From contig DASUKM010000014.1 in NCBI GenBank assembly GCA_036278735.1, positions 50,488 to 114,487 on the forward strand: a stretch of DNA of 64,000 nucleotides, in the 5' to 3' direction. The notes beneath the pieces were generated by a model. That model did no database searches. It saw nothing but the letters and a program-made list of their open reading frames with translations, and was not told the DNA's origin. This stretch comes from DASUKM01 sp036278735 (GTDB lineage Bacteria; Acidobacteriota; Vicinamibacteria; Vicinamibacterales; 2-12-FULL-66-21). The position numbers and the translations under genes were made by a program. Of this stretch, positions 8,281 to 15,984 are shown piece after piece. Within the stretch, counting starts at the first letter, position 1; every line of letters begins with the position of its first letter.

Positions 8281-8865
8281 ATGGTCTCCTCCGACGAAGA
8301 TCTGGTCGCCCGCTCCATGGGGGGCGATCTGGACAGCTTCAACCAGTTGGTGCTCCGCTGGGAACGGCCGATTTTCGCCCTCGCCTATCGGGTGATCGGC
8401 CGCGAGGAGGACGCACGGGACGTGTGTCAGGAAACATTCCTGCGCGCGTTCCGGGCGCTCGGCGGGTTCAAGGGGCAGGCGAAGTTCTCGTCCTGGCTGT
8501 ATCGCATCGCCCTGAACCTGTGCCGCGACTGGATCCGCCGCGAGCGGCGGACGCCCGTCGCCCAGGCGCCCGAGGGGGTGGACCTGCTCGATCTCGCGAC
8601 CGATTCGGCGCCGGCCGAGTCCATCGAGGACCTGGTCGCACGCCGCGAGATGGGTCGCGCCGTGGCCCGCGTGATGGCGGTTCTCCCCGACGAACAGCGC
8701 ACGGCCATCATTCTCAAGGAGTACCACGGGCTGACGTTCCAGGAGATCGCGGATCTGCTGGATTGTCCGCTCAGCACGGTGAAGACGCGCTTGTATCAGG
8801 GCCTCGTGGTGATCCGCCGCCAGCTCGCCGAGGCGGGCATGGGCCCCGGAGCCACGACGAAGTGA
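8281..8865 (+). CDS. ECF-family RNA polymerase sigma factor (RpoE-like)
   Basis: The protein has 194 residues from ATG 8281 (a GTG at 8266 is an alternative). The sigma-2 region (about 10-85) contains the DARDVCQETFLRAFRAL motif that contacts the core and the -10 element. The sigma-4 region (about 130-185) has LPDEQRTAIILKEYHGL and an HTH ending STVKTRLYQGL. There is no sigma-1.1 or sigma-3, as expected for the extracytoplasmic-function group. The next gene encodes a zinc anti-sigma factor, so activity is probably controlled by sequestration. The gene is divergent from the histidine kinase across an 80-base gap that must hold both promoters. Confidence 0.92.
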   Translation: MVSSDEDLVARSMGGDLDSFNQLVLRWERPIFALAYRVIGREEDARDVCQETFLRAFRALGGFKGQAKFSSWLYRIALNLCRDWIRRERRTPVAQAPEGVDLLDLATDSAPAESIEDLVARREMGRAVARVMAVLPDEQRTAIILKEYHGLTFQEIADLLDCPLSTVKTRLYQGLVVIRRQLAEAGMGPGATTK

Positions 8866-8876
8866 AGGTACCGATT

Positions 8877-9617
8877 ATGTGTGACAAGGAACGGCTGGTC
8901 GCCTACGTCTACGACGAGATCGCGGAGGCGGATCGCGTGCGGCTCGACGCGCATCTCCGCGACTGTGCCGCGTGCCGCGCCGAAATCGCGGAGCTGCGGC
9001 AGGCCCGGACGGACCTGTCGGCGTGGACGCCCCCCGCACTCGACCTCGGGTTCCAGGTCACGCGGCCGTCGCACGGGCGCGCGCGTCCGTGGCGGTCGCC
9101 GGTCTGGGGCCTCGCGGCCGCCGCCGTGCTGGTGCTGGCCGTGGCCGCGGCGATCGCGAACGTGCAGGTCCGGTACGACGCGACGGGCCTGACGGTCCGC
9201 ACCGGCTGGCGCGTGCCGGCGGCCTCCGCCTCGTCCGTGCCCGCGACGCCCGTGCACGCGGCGATCGACCCCGCGGAATCGGCGCGCCTGGCGCAGATCG
9301 ATCGGCGGCTCCGTCAGCTCGAAGACGCGGCCGATCGGCCGCAGGCCGCGCGGGTGGCGGCCGTCTCCGCGCCGGTCTCCGAGGCCGACGTGATGCGGCG
9401 CGTGAAAGACATCCTGTCGCACAGCGAATCGCGGCAGCAGCAGGAACTCGCGCTTCGGATCGCGCAGGTCGTGCGCGACGTCGACGCGCAGCGGCAGGCC
9501 GATCTCGTGCGCATCCAGCAGGGCATGGGACGGCTCGAGGGGATCGCCACGGCCGATCAGGTGCAGCACCGGCAGGTCATGGACTTCGTGGCCCGCGTGG
9601 CCGAGCGGCAGAAATAG
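8877..9617 (+). CDS. Membrane-anchored zinc-binding anti-sigma factor
   Basis: The protein has 246 residues. The N-terminal zinc anti-sigma domain has the HxxxCxxC signature (HLRDCAACRAE, about 27-37), which in this family binds zinc and clamps the cognate ECF factor. A single transmembrane helix follows at about 78-97. The periplasmic part (about 100-246) is charged, Ala-rich and predicted helical or coiled-coil, rich in Gln and Arg. ATG 8877 is chosen because GAAGGT lies eight bases upstream. The start is 11 bases after the sigma stop, so the two are cotranscribed and probably produced together. Confidence 0.88.
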   Translation: MCDKERLVAYVYDEIAEADRVRLDAHLRDCAACRAEIAELRQARTDLSAWTPPALDLGFQVTRPSHGRARPWRSPVWGLAAAAVLVLAVAAAIANVQVRYDATGLTVRTGWRVPAASASSVPATPVHAAIDPAESARLAQIDRRLRQLEDAADRPQAARVAAVSAPVSEADVMRRVKDILSHSESRQQQELALRIAQVVRDVDAQRQADLVRIQQGMGRLEGIATADQVQHRQVMDFVARVAERQK

Positions 9618-9636
9618 GGAAAAAGGAGTACAACCC

Positions 9637-10404
9637 GTGAACGCAGGATTTTTCGCGGCCGCGGTCGTGACCGGCGCGACGCTCGTCGCGCAGCAGGCGG
9701 CGCCGGCGCCCGATCTGCAGTCGCGCCGCGACAACGTCCACATGATGGAAGGGGTCCTCACGCAGGCCGTCAGGCGCGGCGCCGAGCAGCTCGGACTGCG
9801 CATGCAGTCGGTCGACCCGACCCTGGTGCTGCTCACCGGCAGCGCGCGCGCGCGTGGCTTCATGCTCGACGGCTACGGCGTCTTCTTCGACGTCGAAATT
9901 CCGGCGGTGCGCCAGAGCGTCGCCTGGTCGGTCCGGACCATGGAGCACGACCGGGAAGCGGGCGCGGCGATCCGGCAACTGCGCCAATACGTGAACGGTC
10001 TGCCCGATGCGGCCGCCCGCGCGCAGCTCGATCAGGAACTGCGCCGAATCGAGCTGCTCACCCCGCAGGCCCGGGCACCGCAGCCGGCCACGCCCGGGTC
10101 GGTCGTCGCAGCGACCGCCGACGGCCCCGATACCGGGACGTTCGATCCGAACCAGCAGTACACCGAAGTCGTGAAGGCGGCGCTGGTCGACGCGATGCTC
10201 GACTACAGCGGGCCGATGCATCTGCAGCCCAACGAGTGGCTCACCGTCGCGGCGCGCGACAGCGAAGGCTCGCTCGCGCCGGGGGAACTGTCCGACCTCG
10301 CCACGATCGTGCTGCGCGTCAAGGGGAGCGATCTCGCCGCGTTCCACGCCAACCAGCTCTCGCGCGACGACGTCCGGAAGCGCGTGGAGGTCCAGGAGTT
10401 CTGA
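9637..10404 (+). CDS. Secreted protein of unknown function in the ECF-sigma operon
   Basis: The protein has 255 residues, starting at GTG 9637 with an AAGGAG site. An N-terminal hydrophobic stretch (about 4-18, ending AQQAAPAPD) looks like a short signal peptide. The rest has a phrase MLDGYGVFFDVEIPAVRQSVAWSV and a C-terminal part with VAARDS and IVLRVKGSDLAAF. No family is recognised. Cotranscription with the sigma/anti-sigma pair (19-base gap) suggests it belongs to the envelope response they control, either as a signal sensor or an effector. That is inference from position only. Confidence 0.6.
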   Translation: MNAGFFAAAVVTGATLVAQQAAPAPDLQSRRDNVHMMEGVLTQAVRRGAEQLGLRMQSVDPTLVLLTGSARARGFMLDGYGVFFDVEIPAVRQSVAWSVRTMEHDREAGAAIRQLRQYVNGLPDAAARAQLDQELRRIELLTPQARAPQPATPGSVVAATADGPDTGTFDPNQQYTEVVKAALVDAMLDYSGPMHLQPNEWLTVAARDSEGSLAPGELSDLATIVLRVKGSDLAAFHANQLSRDDVRKRVEVQEF

Positions 10405-10418
10405 TCTAGAATCGAAGC

Positions 10419-10943
10419 ATGATCAGGCATCCGCGGGCGTCGGTCCGGGTGCGCGTGATGCTCCCGGCGCTTGGCGCCGTCCTCGCCGTCGCCCTCGCCG
10501 GGTGTTCGCCGCAGGTCGATCTCAAACAGACGCTGCAGGTCACCGACGTCGCGGCCGGCTGGCACGACGCCGGCGTGGTGGCCGGCAAGAACAAGATCGT
10601 CCCGAGCGTCACGTTCCGGCTGAAGAAGCCGGCCGGCGCCTCGGTCAGTCCGCTCGCCCTCAATGCCGTGTTCAAGCGGCTGAACGGGCAGCCGCCGCAC
10701 GTCACCGAAGACGACTGGGACGAAGTCTTCGTGCAGAACGTGCCGTTCGAAGGGGACCAGACGGCGCCGCTCACGGTCACGTCTCCCACCGGCTACACGG
10801 CCGATCCGCCGCAATCGCGCGCCGACATGCTCGCCAACAGCCAGTTCCGCGACATGCGCCTGCACCTGTTCGCCAAGTCCGGCTCCGGACAGTGGGTCGA
10901 GGTCGCGCACATCGACATTCCCCGAACGCTGCTCGCGCAGTAG
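10419..10943 (+). CDS. Lipoprotein of unknown function
   Basis: The protein has 174 residues. The N-terminus has positively charged residues, a hydrophobic core and a lipobox LAGC (Cys near 29), so it should be lipidated and anchored in the membrane. The mature part has an Ig-like or beta-sandwich feel (VTFRLKKPAGASVSPLALNAVFKR, DDWDEVFVQN, FRDMRLHLFAKSGSGQWVEV). It follows the ECF operon by 14 bases and is probably part of it. No named family is recognised. Confidence 0.6.
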   Translation: MIRHPRASVRVRVMLPALGAVLAVALAGCSPQVDLKQTLQVTDVAAGWHDAGVVAGKNKIVPSVTFRLKKPAGASVSPLALNAVFKRLNGQPPHVTEDDWDEVFVQNVPFEGDQTAPLTVTSPTGYTADPPQSRADMLANSQFRDMRLHLFAKSGSGQWVEVAHIDIPRTLLAQ

Positions 10944-10949
10944 CGGAGC

Positions 10950-12329
10950 GTGGATCCGCTGCGCCGCCCCTCCGCCCGCCTCGAGCGCCGGCTCGGCGCG
11001 TTCGACGCCGCGGCGATCGTCATCTCCAACGTCATCGGCGGCGGCATTTTCTTCGTGCCGGTCGTCGTCGCGCAGATGATCCCGGATCCGGCCGGGATTC
11101 TCGGGGTCTGGCTGCTCGGGGGCGCGCTCGCCTTTGCCGGCGCGATGGCATACGCGGAGCTGGCGGCGCTGCGCCCGCGCGCGGGAGGGGAATACGTATA
11201 CCTGCGCGAGGCGTTCGGTCCGGCGGCGGGATTCCTGACCGGCTGGACCTCCTTCGTCGCCGGGTTTTCCGGCGCGATCGCCGCGAGCGCCGTCGCGCTG
11301 GCCGGCTACATCGGCCGCTTCGTCCCGGCGGCCGGCGACGATCGCGCGCTCGTGTCGCTGCCGATGGCCGGCGGGGCGCTCACGCTTTCGCCGAAGACGA
11401 TCGTCGCCCTCGCGGTGATCGCCGCGCTCTCCGCGATTCACGTCCGCGGCCTCGGGCCGGGGCGGCTGCTGCAGAACCTGCTCGCCGGCGTGAAGGTCTG
11501 CGCGCTGGCGGTGTTCGTCGCGCTCGGCTTCGCGATCGGCCGCGGCACGACCGCGAACCTGACGAGCGGCGGTGCGCTGCCCGCCGCAGGTTTCGTGCTC
11601 GCGCTCGTGCCGGTGATGTTCAGCTACTCGGGATGGAATGCGGCCGCGTATCTGGCTGAAGAGGTACGCGATCCGGGACGCAACCTGCCGCTGGCGCTCG
11701 GCCTCGGCACCGTGACGGTCGTGGCGATCTACGTGGCCCTCAACGCGCTCTACTTGTACGCGATCCCGGCGGCGCCGCTGGGGGCGCTTCCCGGCGGGCG
11801 TCTGATGGACTCGGTCGCCGAGCGGCTCTTCGGCTTCGTCGCCGGCAACCTGCTCGCGGCCTTCACCATCGTCAGCATCGCGGCGAGCGTGAGCGCGATG
11901 GTGCTGGCGGGGCCGCGCGTGTACTACTCCATGGCGCGCGACGGCCTCTTCCTGCCCGCCGCGGCCCAGGTGCATCCGCGCTACCGGACGCCGGCGGCTG
12001 CGATTCTGGCGCAGGGCGTGTGGAGCGGGATCCTCGTGCTCTCGGGCACGCTGTCGCAGCTCGTGAGCTATACCGGATTTGCGGTGGTGCTGTTTGCCGG
12101 CGTCGCCGTCTGCGCGCTGTTCGTGCTGCGGCGCCGCGAGCCGGACGCGCCCCGTCCGTTCCGTGCCTGGGGCTATCCGTGGGCGCCGGCGATCTTCGTG
12201 GCGGCCAGCGCGGTCATGGTCGTCAACGAAGCCTGGCGCAACCCGGGGACGACGCTGGCCGGGGTGCTCGTCATCGCGGCGGGCCTGCCCGTCTATGCGC
12301 TGGTTCGGCCGCGAGTGCCAGCACCGTAA
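10950..12329 (+). CDS. Amino acid permease (APC superfamily)
   Basis: The protein has 459 residues and about 12 hydrophobic helices. Helix 1 contains the broken SNVIGGGIFF motif that binds the amino-acid backbone in this superfamily. The GGEYVYLREAFG segment and the PVMFSYSGWNAAAYLAEEVRDPGRNLP segment (two thirds through) are hallmark APC stretches. The start is GTG 10950, six bases after the lipoprotein stop. Substrate cannot be told from sequence. Its last 59 bases overlap tail-to-tail with a membrane-protein gene on the opposite strand. Confidence 0.88.
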   Translation: MDPLRRPSARLERRLGAFDAAAIVISNVIGGGIFFVPVVVAQMIPDPAGILGVWLLGGALAFAGAMAYAELAALRPRAGGEYVYLREAFGPAAGFLTGWTSFVAGFSGAIAASAVALAGYIGRFVPAAGDDRALVSLPMAGGALTLSPKTIVALAVIAALSAIHVRGLGPGRLLQNLLAGVKVCALAVFVALGFAIGRGTTANLTSGGALPAAGFVLALVPVMFSYSGWNAAAYLAEEVRDPGRNLPLALGLGTVTVVAIYVALNALYLYAIPAAPLGALPGGRLMDSVAERLFGFVAGNLLAAFTIVSIAASVSAMVLAGPRVYYSMARDGLFLPAAAQVHPRYRTPAAAILAQGVWSGILVLSGTLSQLVSYTGFAVVLFAGVAVCALFVLRRREPDAPRPFRAWGYPWAPAIFVAASAVMVVNEAWRNPGTTLAGVLVIAAGLPVYALVRPRVPAP

Positions 12330-12729
12330 GGACGGCCAGGATGCCGTCGCCGGCCGCGAAGAGCAGGAACGACGCCGGCGAATGACGGACGATCCTGTCG
12401 AACAGGAAGGCGGCCGCTCCCGCCCCTTTCAGCCCGGGGCCCATCACCCAGAGATACCAGCGCGCGCCGACGGGATCGCGCCAGGGGGCGCAGTACCCGG
12501 CCGCGACCGCGAGCAGGAACAGCGCATTGAGGTCCGAGAAGATCGCCGGATGCGCGGGAGGGACGCCGAACCAGGCGGCGAGCCGATCCGAGGCGAGCAG
12601 CAGCATCAGGCCCACCCCCCCGTCGTACACGCCCGACACGGCGGCGATCGTCCGGACAAAAGAAAATCGGTGAGCGGGCTGAAGGGCCGGCTCACCGATG
12701 GCGGCGTGCTCGCGCGGGTCGCGGAGCAT
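12271..12729 (-). CDS. Small integral membrane protein of unknown function
   Basis: The protein has 152 residues with about four hydrophobic helices (near 25-47, 63-82, 97-110 and 118-140). No family motif is recognised. Its ATG overlaps the stop of the upstream PEGA gene by one base (TAATG), so the two are probably translated together. The 3' end overlaps the permease gene by 59 bases in the opposite orientation, and both reading frames look genuine there. Confidence 0.55.
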   Translation of the reverse strand: MLRDPREHAAIGEPALQPAHRFSFVRTIAAVSGVYDGGVGLMLLLASDRLAAWFGVPPAHPAIFSDLNALFLLAVAAGYCAPWRDPVGARWYLWVMGPGLKGAGAAAFLFDRIVRHSPASFLLFAAGDGILAVLTVLALAAEPAHRRAGPPR

Positions 12730-13694
12730 TACTGGATTTTCTTCAGATCCCCTTCGTAGGTGACCGTATCGTTCGGCGTGACGAGCACCTTGAACGTCTG
12801 GGGCGCGTAGCCGTTCGCACGCACTTCCATCTCGTGCGGGCCGCTGGTGAGCGTCAGCTTCTGGAAGATGCCGTCGAACTGATCGACGCTGCCGACCAGA
12901 TAGCCGTCGACGTAGACCTGCGCGTCGCGCGGCTTGATCTTCAGCCGCACGGACCCCTGGTCTTCACTCTGCTGCGCCGGCGTGCTGTACGAGTAGCCGC
13001 CGCCCGACCCGTAGCCGCTCGAGTACCCGTAGGGGTCGAAGCCATAGCCGCCGTAGCCGTACGGTGAGCCGTACCCGTAGGGCGTCGACATCATCCACGG
13101 ATCGAAATACATGTCGAGGCCGAGGCCGTAGGCGCCCGGCACGAAGTACGGCAGGACGTACGGCGAGTAGTACCCGCCGTAGTACGGGTTGTAGTAGTAG
13201 CCGTTCGAGTACACGTTGCCGCGCGCCGGCGGCGGCGTCGTGCGTCCGACGGCCGTGCCGGTCGTCGGATGGCTTCCGTGCGGGCGTCCCCAGGAGGGAA
13301 CCTCGGCCGCATTGTGTGGTCCGCGATTCCCGGATGGGCTACTGGCCGCACCGGCGCTGCGCGGCGACGCCGTGCCGGTCGACGTCGCGCCGCGCGGCAC
13401 GGCTCGACGCTGCGGCGCGAAGGCCATCGGGGCGCGATGCATCACGCCGGCGCTCGGGCTGGCCGAGCCGTGCGTGGGGGTGGCGGCCGACGGGGACGAA
13501 AACGTCCCGGCCGACGAAGCGCCCGCTGCCGAGGGCGATGGCGCGCTGGGCGCCGGCGCGGCGCTCCCGCCGCGCGCCACGGCGCTTCCCGAGGACGAGC
13601 TGTCCGCCGGGCGCGTACGCTGCGCGAACGCCGGGGTTGCGGCCATGGCGGCTCCGGCGGCCAGCGCGACGAATGTCACTTTCAAGCGAGTCAT
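12729..13694 (-). CDS. Secreted PEGA-domain protein with low-complexity Ser/Ala and Gly/Tyr regions
   Basis: The protein has 321 residues from ATG 13694, which has a GGAGGA site. The signal peptide ends near PAFAQ. A long Ser/Ala/Pro-rich region (about 25-165) is followed by a Gly/Tyr-rich stretch (about 175-245, many YGY and YGG units). A C-terminal PEGA domain (about 250-320) contains VRLKIKPRDAQVYVDGYLVG and SGPHEMEVRANGY. PEGA domains are small extracellular beta modules, often anchored at the surface. The low-complexity part suggests an extended, wall-spanning linker. It is coupled by TAATG to the membrane protein downstream. Its function is not known. Confidence 0.75.
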   Translation of the reverse strand: MTRLKVTFVALAAGAAMAATPAFAQRTRPADSSSSGSAVARGGSAAPAPSAPSPSAAGASSAGTFSSPSAATPTHGSASPSAGVMHRAPMAFAPQRRAVPRGATSTGTASPRSAGAASSPSGNRGPHNAAEVPSWGRPHGSHPTTGTAVGRTTPPPARGNVYSNGYYYNPYYGGYYSPYVLPYFVPGAYGLGLDMYFDPWMMSTPYGYGSPYGYGGYGFDPYGYSSGYGSGGGYSYSTPAQQSEDQGSVRLKIKPRDAQVYVDGYLVGSVDQFDGIFQKLTLTSGPHEMEVRANGYAPQTFKVLVTPNDTVTYEGDLKKIQ

Positions 13695-13793
13695 AACCGC
13701 TCCTCCCCGGAGAGCCCACAGCGAAGACGGGCTTTTACTCACTAGTAGTGTGCAACAGATCTGCCAATGATGCCATCAGAAAATCCCCCCGAA

Positions 13794-13818
13794 AGCCTAA
13801 AGCCCAAAGCCCAAAGCC
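13794..13818. repeat. Short heptamer array (GCCCAAA)
   Basis: Three to four units of GCCCAAA or GCCTAAA lie in the 250-base gap between the divergent PEGA gene and hslV. Apart from this array the gap must hold both promoters, but no convincing -35/-10 pair stands out. Confidence 0.7.
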
Positions 13819-13942
13819 GGCCCCGTGTCCCGCCCCGAGGGCATCGAGTCGCCTCCCGAGGACACCGCGGGCGGGGGCGCGGTTGCGGCTGTACGGGCCA
13901 TTCGATAAACTGGCGGGAGGCCCTTCCGGCAGCGCTCCCGAC

Positions 13943-14485
13943 ATGGCTCAATCCCACGCGATCCAGGCGACGACCGTCCTTTCCGTCCGGCACAACGGCG
14001 CTTCCGTGATGGCCAGCGACGGCCAGGTCACCTTCGGCGAGACGGTGGTGAAGCAGGGAGCGCGCAAGATCCGGCGGCTCTACAACGACCGGATTCTGGC
14101 CGGCTTTGCCGGGTCGGCCGCCGATTCGTTCGCGCTGTACTCGCGCTTCGAGTCGAAGCTCGAACAGTACCGCGGCAACCTGGAGCGCTCCGCCGTCGAG
14201 CTCGCCAAGGACTGGCGCACGGATCGCATCCTGCGCCGGCTGGAAGCGATGCTGATCGTGATGGACACGCACGCGACCTATCTGCTGTCGGGCAACGGCG
14301 ATTTGATCGAGCCCGACGAAGGGGTGATTGCGATCGGATCGGGGGGCGCGTACGCGATGGCGGCGGCCAAGGCGCTCGCGCGCCACACGGCGCTCGACGC
14401 GCGGCAGATTGCCGAGGAGTCGATGCGCATTGCCGCCGCGATCTGCATCTACACGAACGCGAACCTCACGATCGAATCGCTGTAA
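13943..14485 (+). CDS. hslV: ATP-dependent protease subunit HslV
   Basis: The protein has 180 residues and is the peptidase of the HslVU (ClpQY) complex, a cytoplasmic threonine protease. The conserved N-terminal TTVLSVRHNG, GDGQ-like SDGQVTFG, KIRRLYND, ELAKDWRTD and IGSGGAYA motifs are all present. The catalytic Thr is usually residue 2. Here the ATG gives a nine-residue leader (MAQSHAIQA) before Thr10. No in-frame start lies closer, so the leader must be removed to expose the threonine. hslU follows after six bases. Confidence 0.95.
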   Translation: MAQSHAIQATTVLSVRHNGASVMASDGQVTFGETVVKQGARKIRRLYNDRILAGFAGSAADSFALYSRFESKLEQYRGNLERSAVELAKDWRTDRILRRLEAMLIVMDTHATYLLSGNGDLIEPDEGVIAIGSGGAYAMAAAKALARHTALDARQIAEESMRIAAAICIYTNANLTIESL

Positions 14486-14491
14486 CCCGTC

Positions 14492-15874
14492 ATGCCTATC
14501 TACCTCCCCGAAAGCACCGTCTCCACGATCGAGGCGCTGACGCCCCCGCAGATCGTCGCCGCGCTCGACAAGTACGTCGTCGGCCAGGCGCAGGCCAAGC
14601 GCGCCGTGGCGATTGCGCTGCGCAACCGGATGCGGCGGCAGAAGCTGCCCGCCGAGATGGCCGAGGAGATCGCCCCGAAGAACATCCTGATGATCGGGCC
14701 GACGGGCGTCGGCAAGACGGAGATCGCGCGCCGGCTGGCGAAGCTCGCGCAGTCGCCGTTCCTGAAGGTGGAGGCGTCGAAGTTCACCGAGGTCGGCTAC
14801 GTCGGGCGCGACGTCGAGTCGATGGTGCGCGACCTGACGGAGATCGCCGTCGATCTCGTCAAGGAAGAGCGGATGGTCGAAGTGCGCGAGAAGGCGCGGC
14901 AGTCGGCCGAGGAGCGGCTGCTCGATCTGCTGCTGCCGCCGCTGCCCCCCGCCGCCGAGTACGACGAGCAGGCCGCGGGCGTGCGCGAGCAGGCGCAGCG
15001 CACGCGCGAGAAGCTGCGCGAGCAGCTCCACGACGGCCGGCTCGATCACAAGCACGTCGAAGTGGACGTCCGCGAGAAGTCGTTTCCCTCCTTCGAGATC
15101 ATCGCGGGGTCGTCGGTCGAGGAGGTCGACATCAACGTCAAGGACATGCTGCCCGGCCTGTTCCAGGGGCGCACGAAGAAGCGGCGCGTCCGCGTGCCGG
15201 AAGCCGTCGAGCTGCTGACCCAGGAAGAAGAGCAGAAGCTGATCGACATGGACAGCGTGTCGCGCGCCGCGCTCGAGCGCGTGCAGGAGGCGGGGATCAT
15301 TTTCATCGACGAGATCGACAAGGTCGCCGGGCGCGAAGGCGGGCAGGGGCCGGACGTCAGCCGCGAAGGGGTCCAGCGCGACATCCTGCCGATCGTGGAA
15401 GGCACGACGGTCAACACGAAGTACGGGATGGTCCGGACGGATCACATCCTGTTCATCGCCGCCGGCGCGTTTCACGTCTCGAAGCCCTCGGACCTCATCC
15501 CGGAGCTGCAGGGCCGCTTCCCGATCCGCGTCGAGCTCGAGTCGCTCGGCCGCGAAGACTTCGTCCGGATCCTGACCGAGCCGAAGAACGCGCTCATCCG
15601 CCAGTACACCTCGCTGCTCTCGACCGAAGGGGTCACGCTGGAATTCACGCCGGGCGCGATCGGCCGCATCGCCGACTTCGCCACCACCGTCAACGAACGC
15701 ACCGAGAACATCGGCGCGCGGCGGCTGCACACGGTGATGGAGAAGCTGCTGGATCAGATCTCGTTCGACGCCTCGGAGCTGTCGGGCCGCGCGATCACGA
15801 TCGACGAGGCCTACGTGAACCGGATGCTCGCCGATATCGTCGGCAACGAAGACCTGTCCCGCTACATCCTTTGA
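14492..15874 (+). CDS. hslU: ATP-dependent protease ATPase subunit HslU
   Basis: The protein has 460 residues, normal for the family. It is the AAA+ unfoldase that feeds substrates to HslV. Walker A is GPTGVGKT (69-76), Walker B is GIIFIDEID (near 270), and the EVGYVGRDVESMVRDL pore-loop region and C-terminal RILTEPKNALIRQY and NIGARRLHTVMEKLL sensor motifs are intact. The C-terminus, ending DLSRYIL, is the tail that docks into HslV. It forms an operon with hslV. Confidence 0.97.
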   Translation: MPIYLPESTVSTIEALTPPQIVAALDKYVVGQAQAKRAVAIALRNRMRRQKLPAEMAEEIAPKNILMIGPTGVGKTEIARRLAKLAQSPFLKVEASKFTEVGYVGRDVESMVRDLTEIAVDLVKEERMVEVREKARQSAEERLLDLLLPPLPPAAEYDEQAAGVREQAQRTREKLREQLHDGRLDHKHVEVDVREKSFPSFEIIAGSSVEEVDINVKDMLPGLFQGRTKKRRVRVPEAVELLTQEEEQKLIDMDSVSRAALERVQEAGIIFIDEIDKVAGREGGQGPDVSREGVQRDILPIVEGTTVNTKYGMVRTDHILFIAAGAFHVSKPSDLIPELQGRFPIRVELESLGREDFVRILTEPKNALIRQYTSLLSTEGVTLEFTPGAIGRIADFATTVNERTENIGARRLHTVMEKLLDQISFDASELSGRAITIDEAYVNRMLADIVGNEDLSRYIL

Positions 15875-15912
15875 TCCGGCTCTCACACGCGCCGCGAGCC
15901 TGCGCCCCGATG

Positions 15913-15984
15913 GGGGTCAGCCCTTCATGGGCTGATCCCCTTGGCCGACAGGAGCCTGTGTGGGTCAGCCCTTCATGGGCTGAC
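15913..15984. repeat. Two copies of a GGGTCAGCCC hairpin repeat
   Basis: Two near-identical hairpins (15913-15940 and 15964-15984), each GTCAGCCC, loop TTCAT, GGGCTGAC or GGGCTGAT. They look like mobile or dispersed intergenic hairpins, but here they lie between hslU and the lipobox of the next gene. The second copy is inside its presumed coding start and is translated as part of the signal-peptide n-region. Confidence 0.8.
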
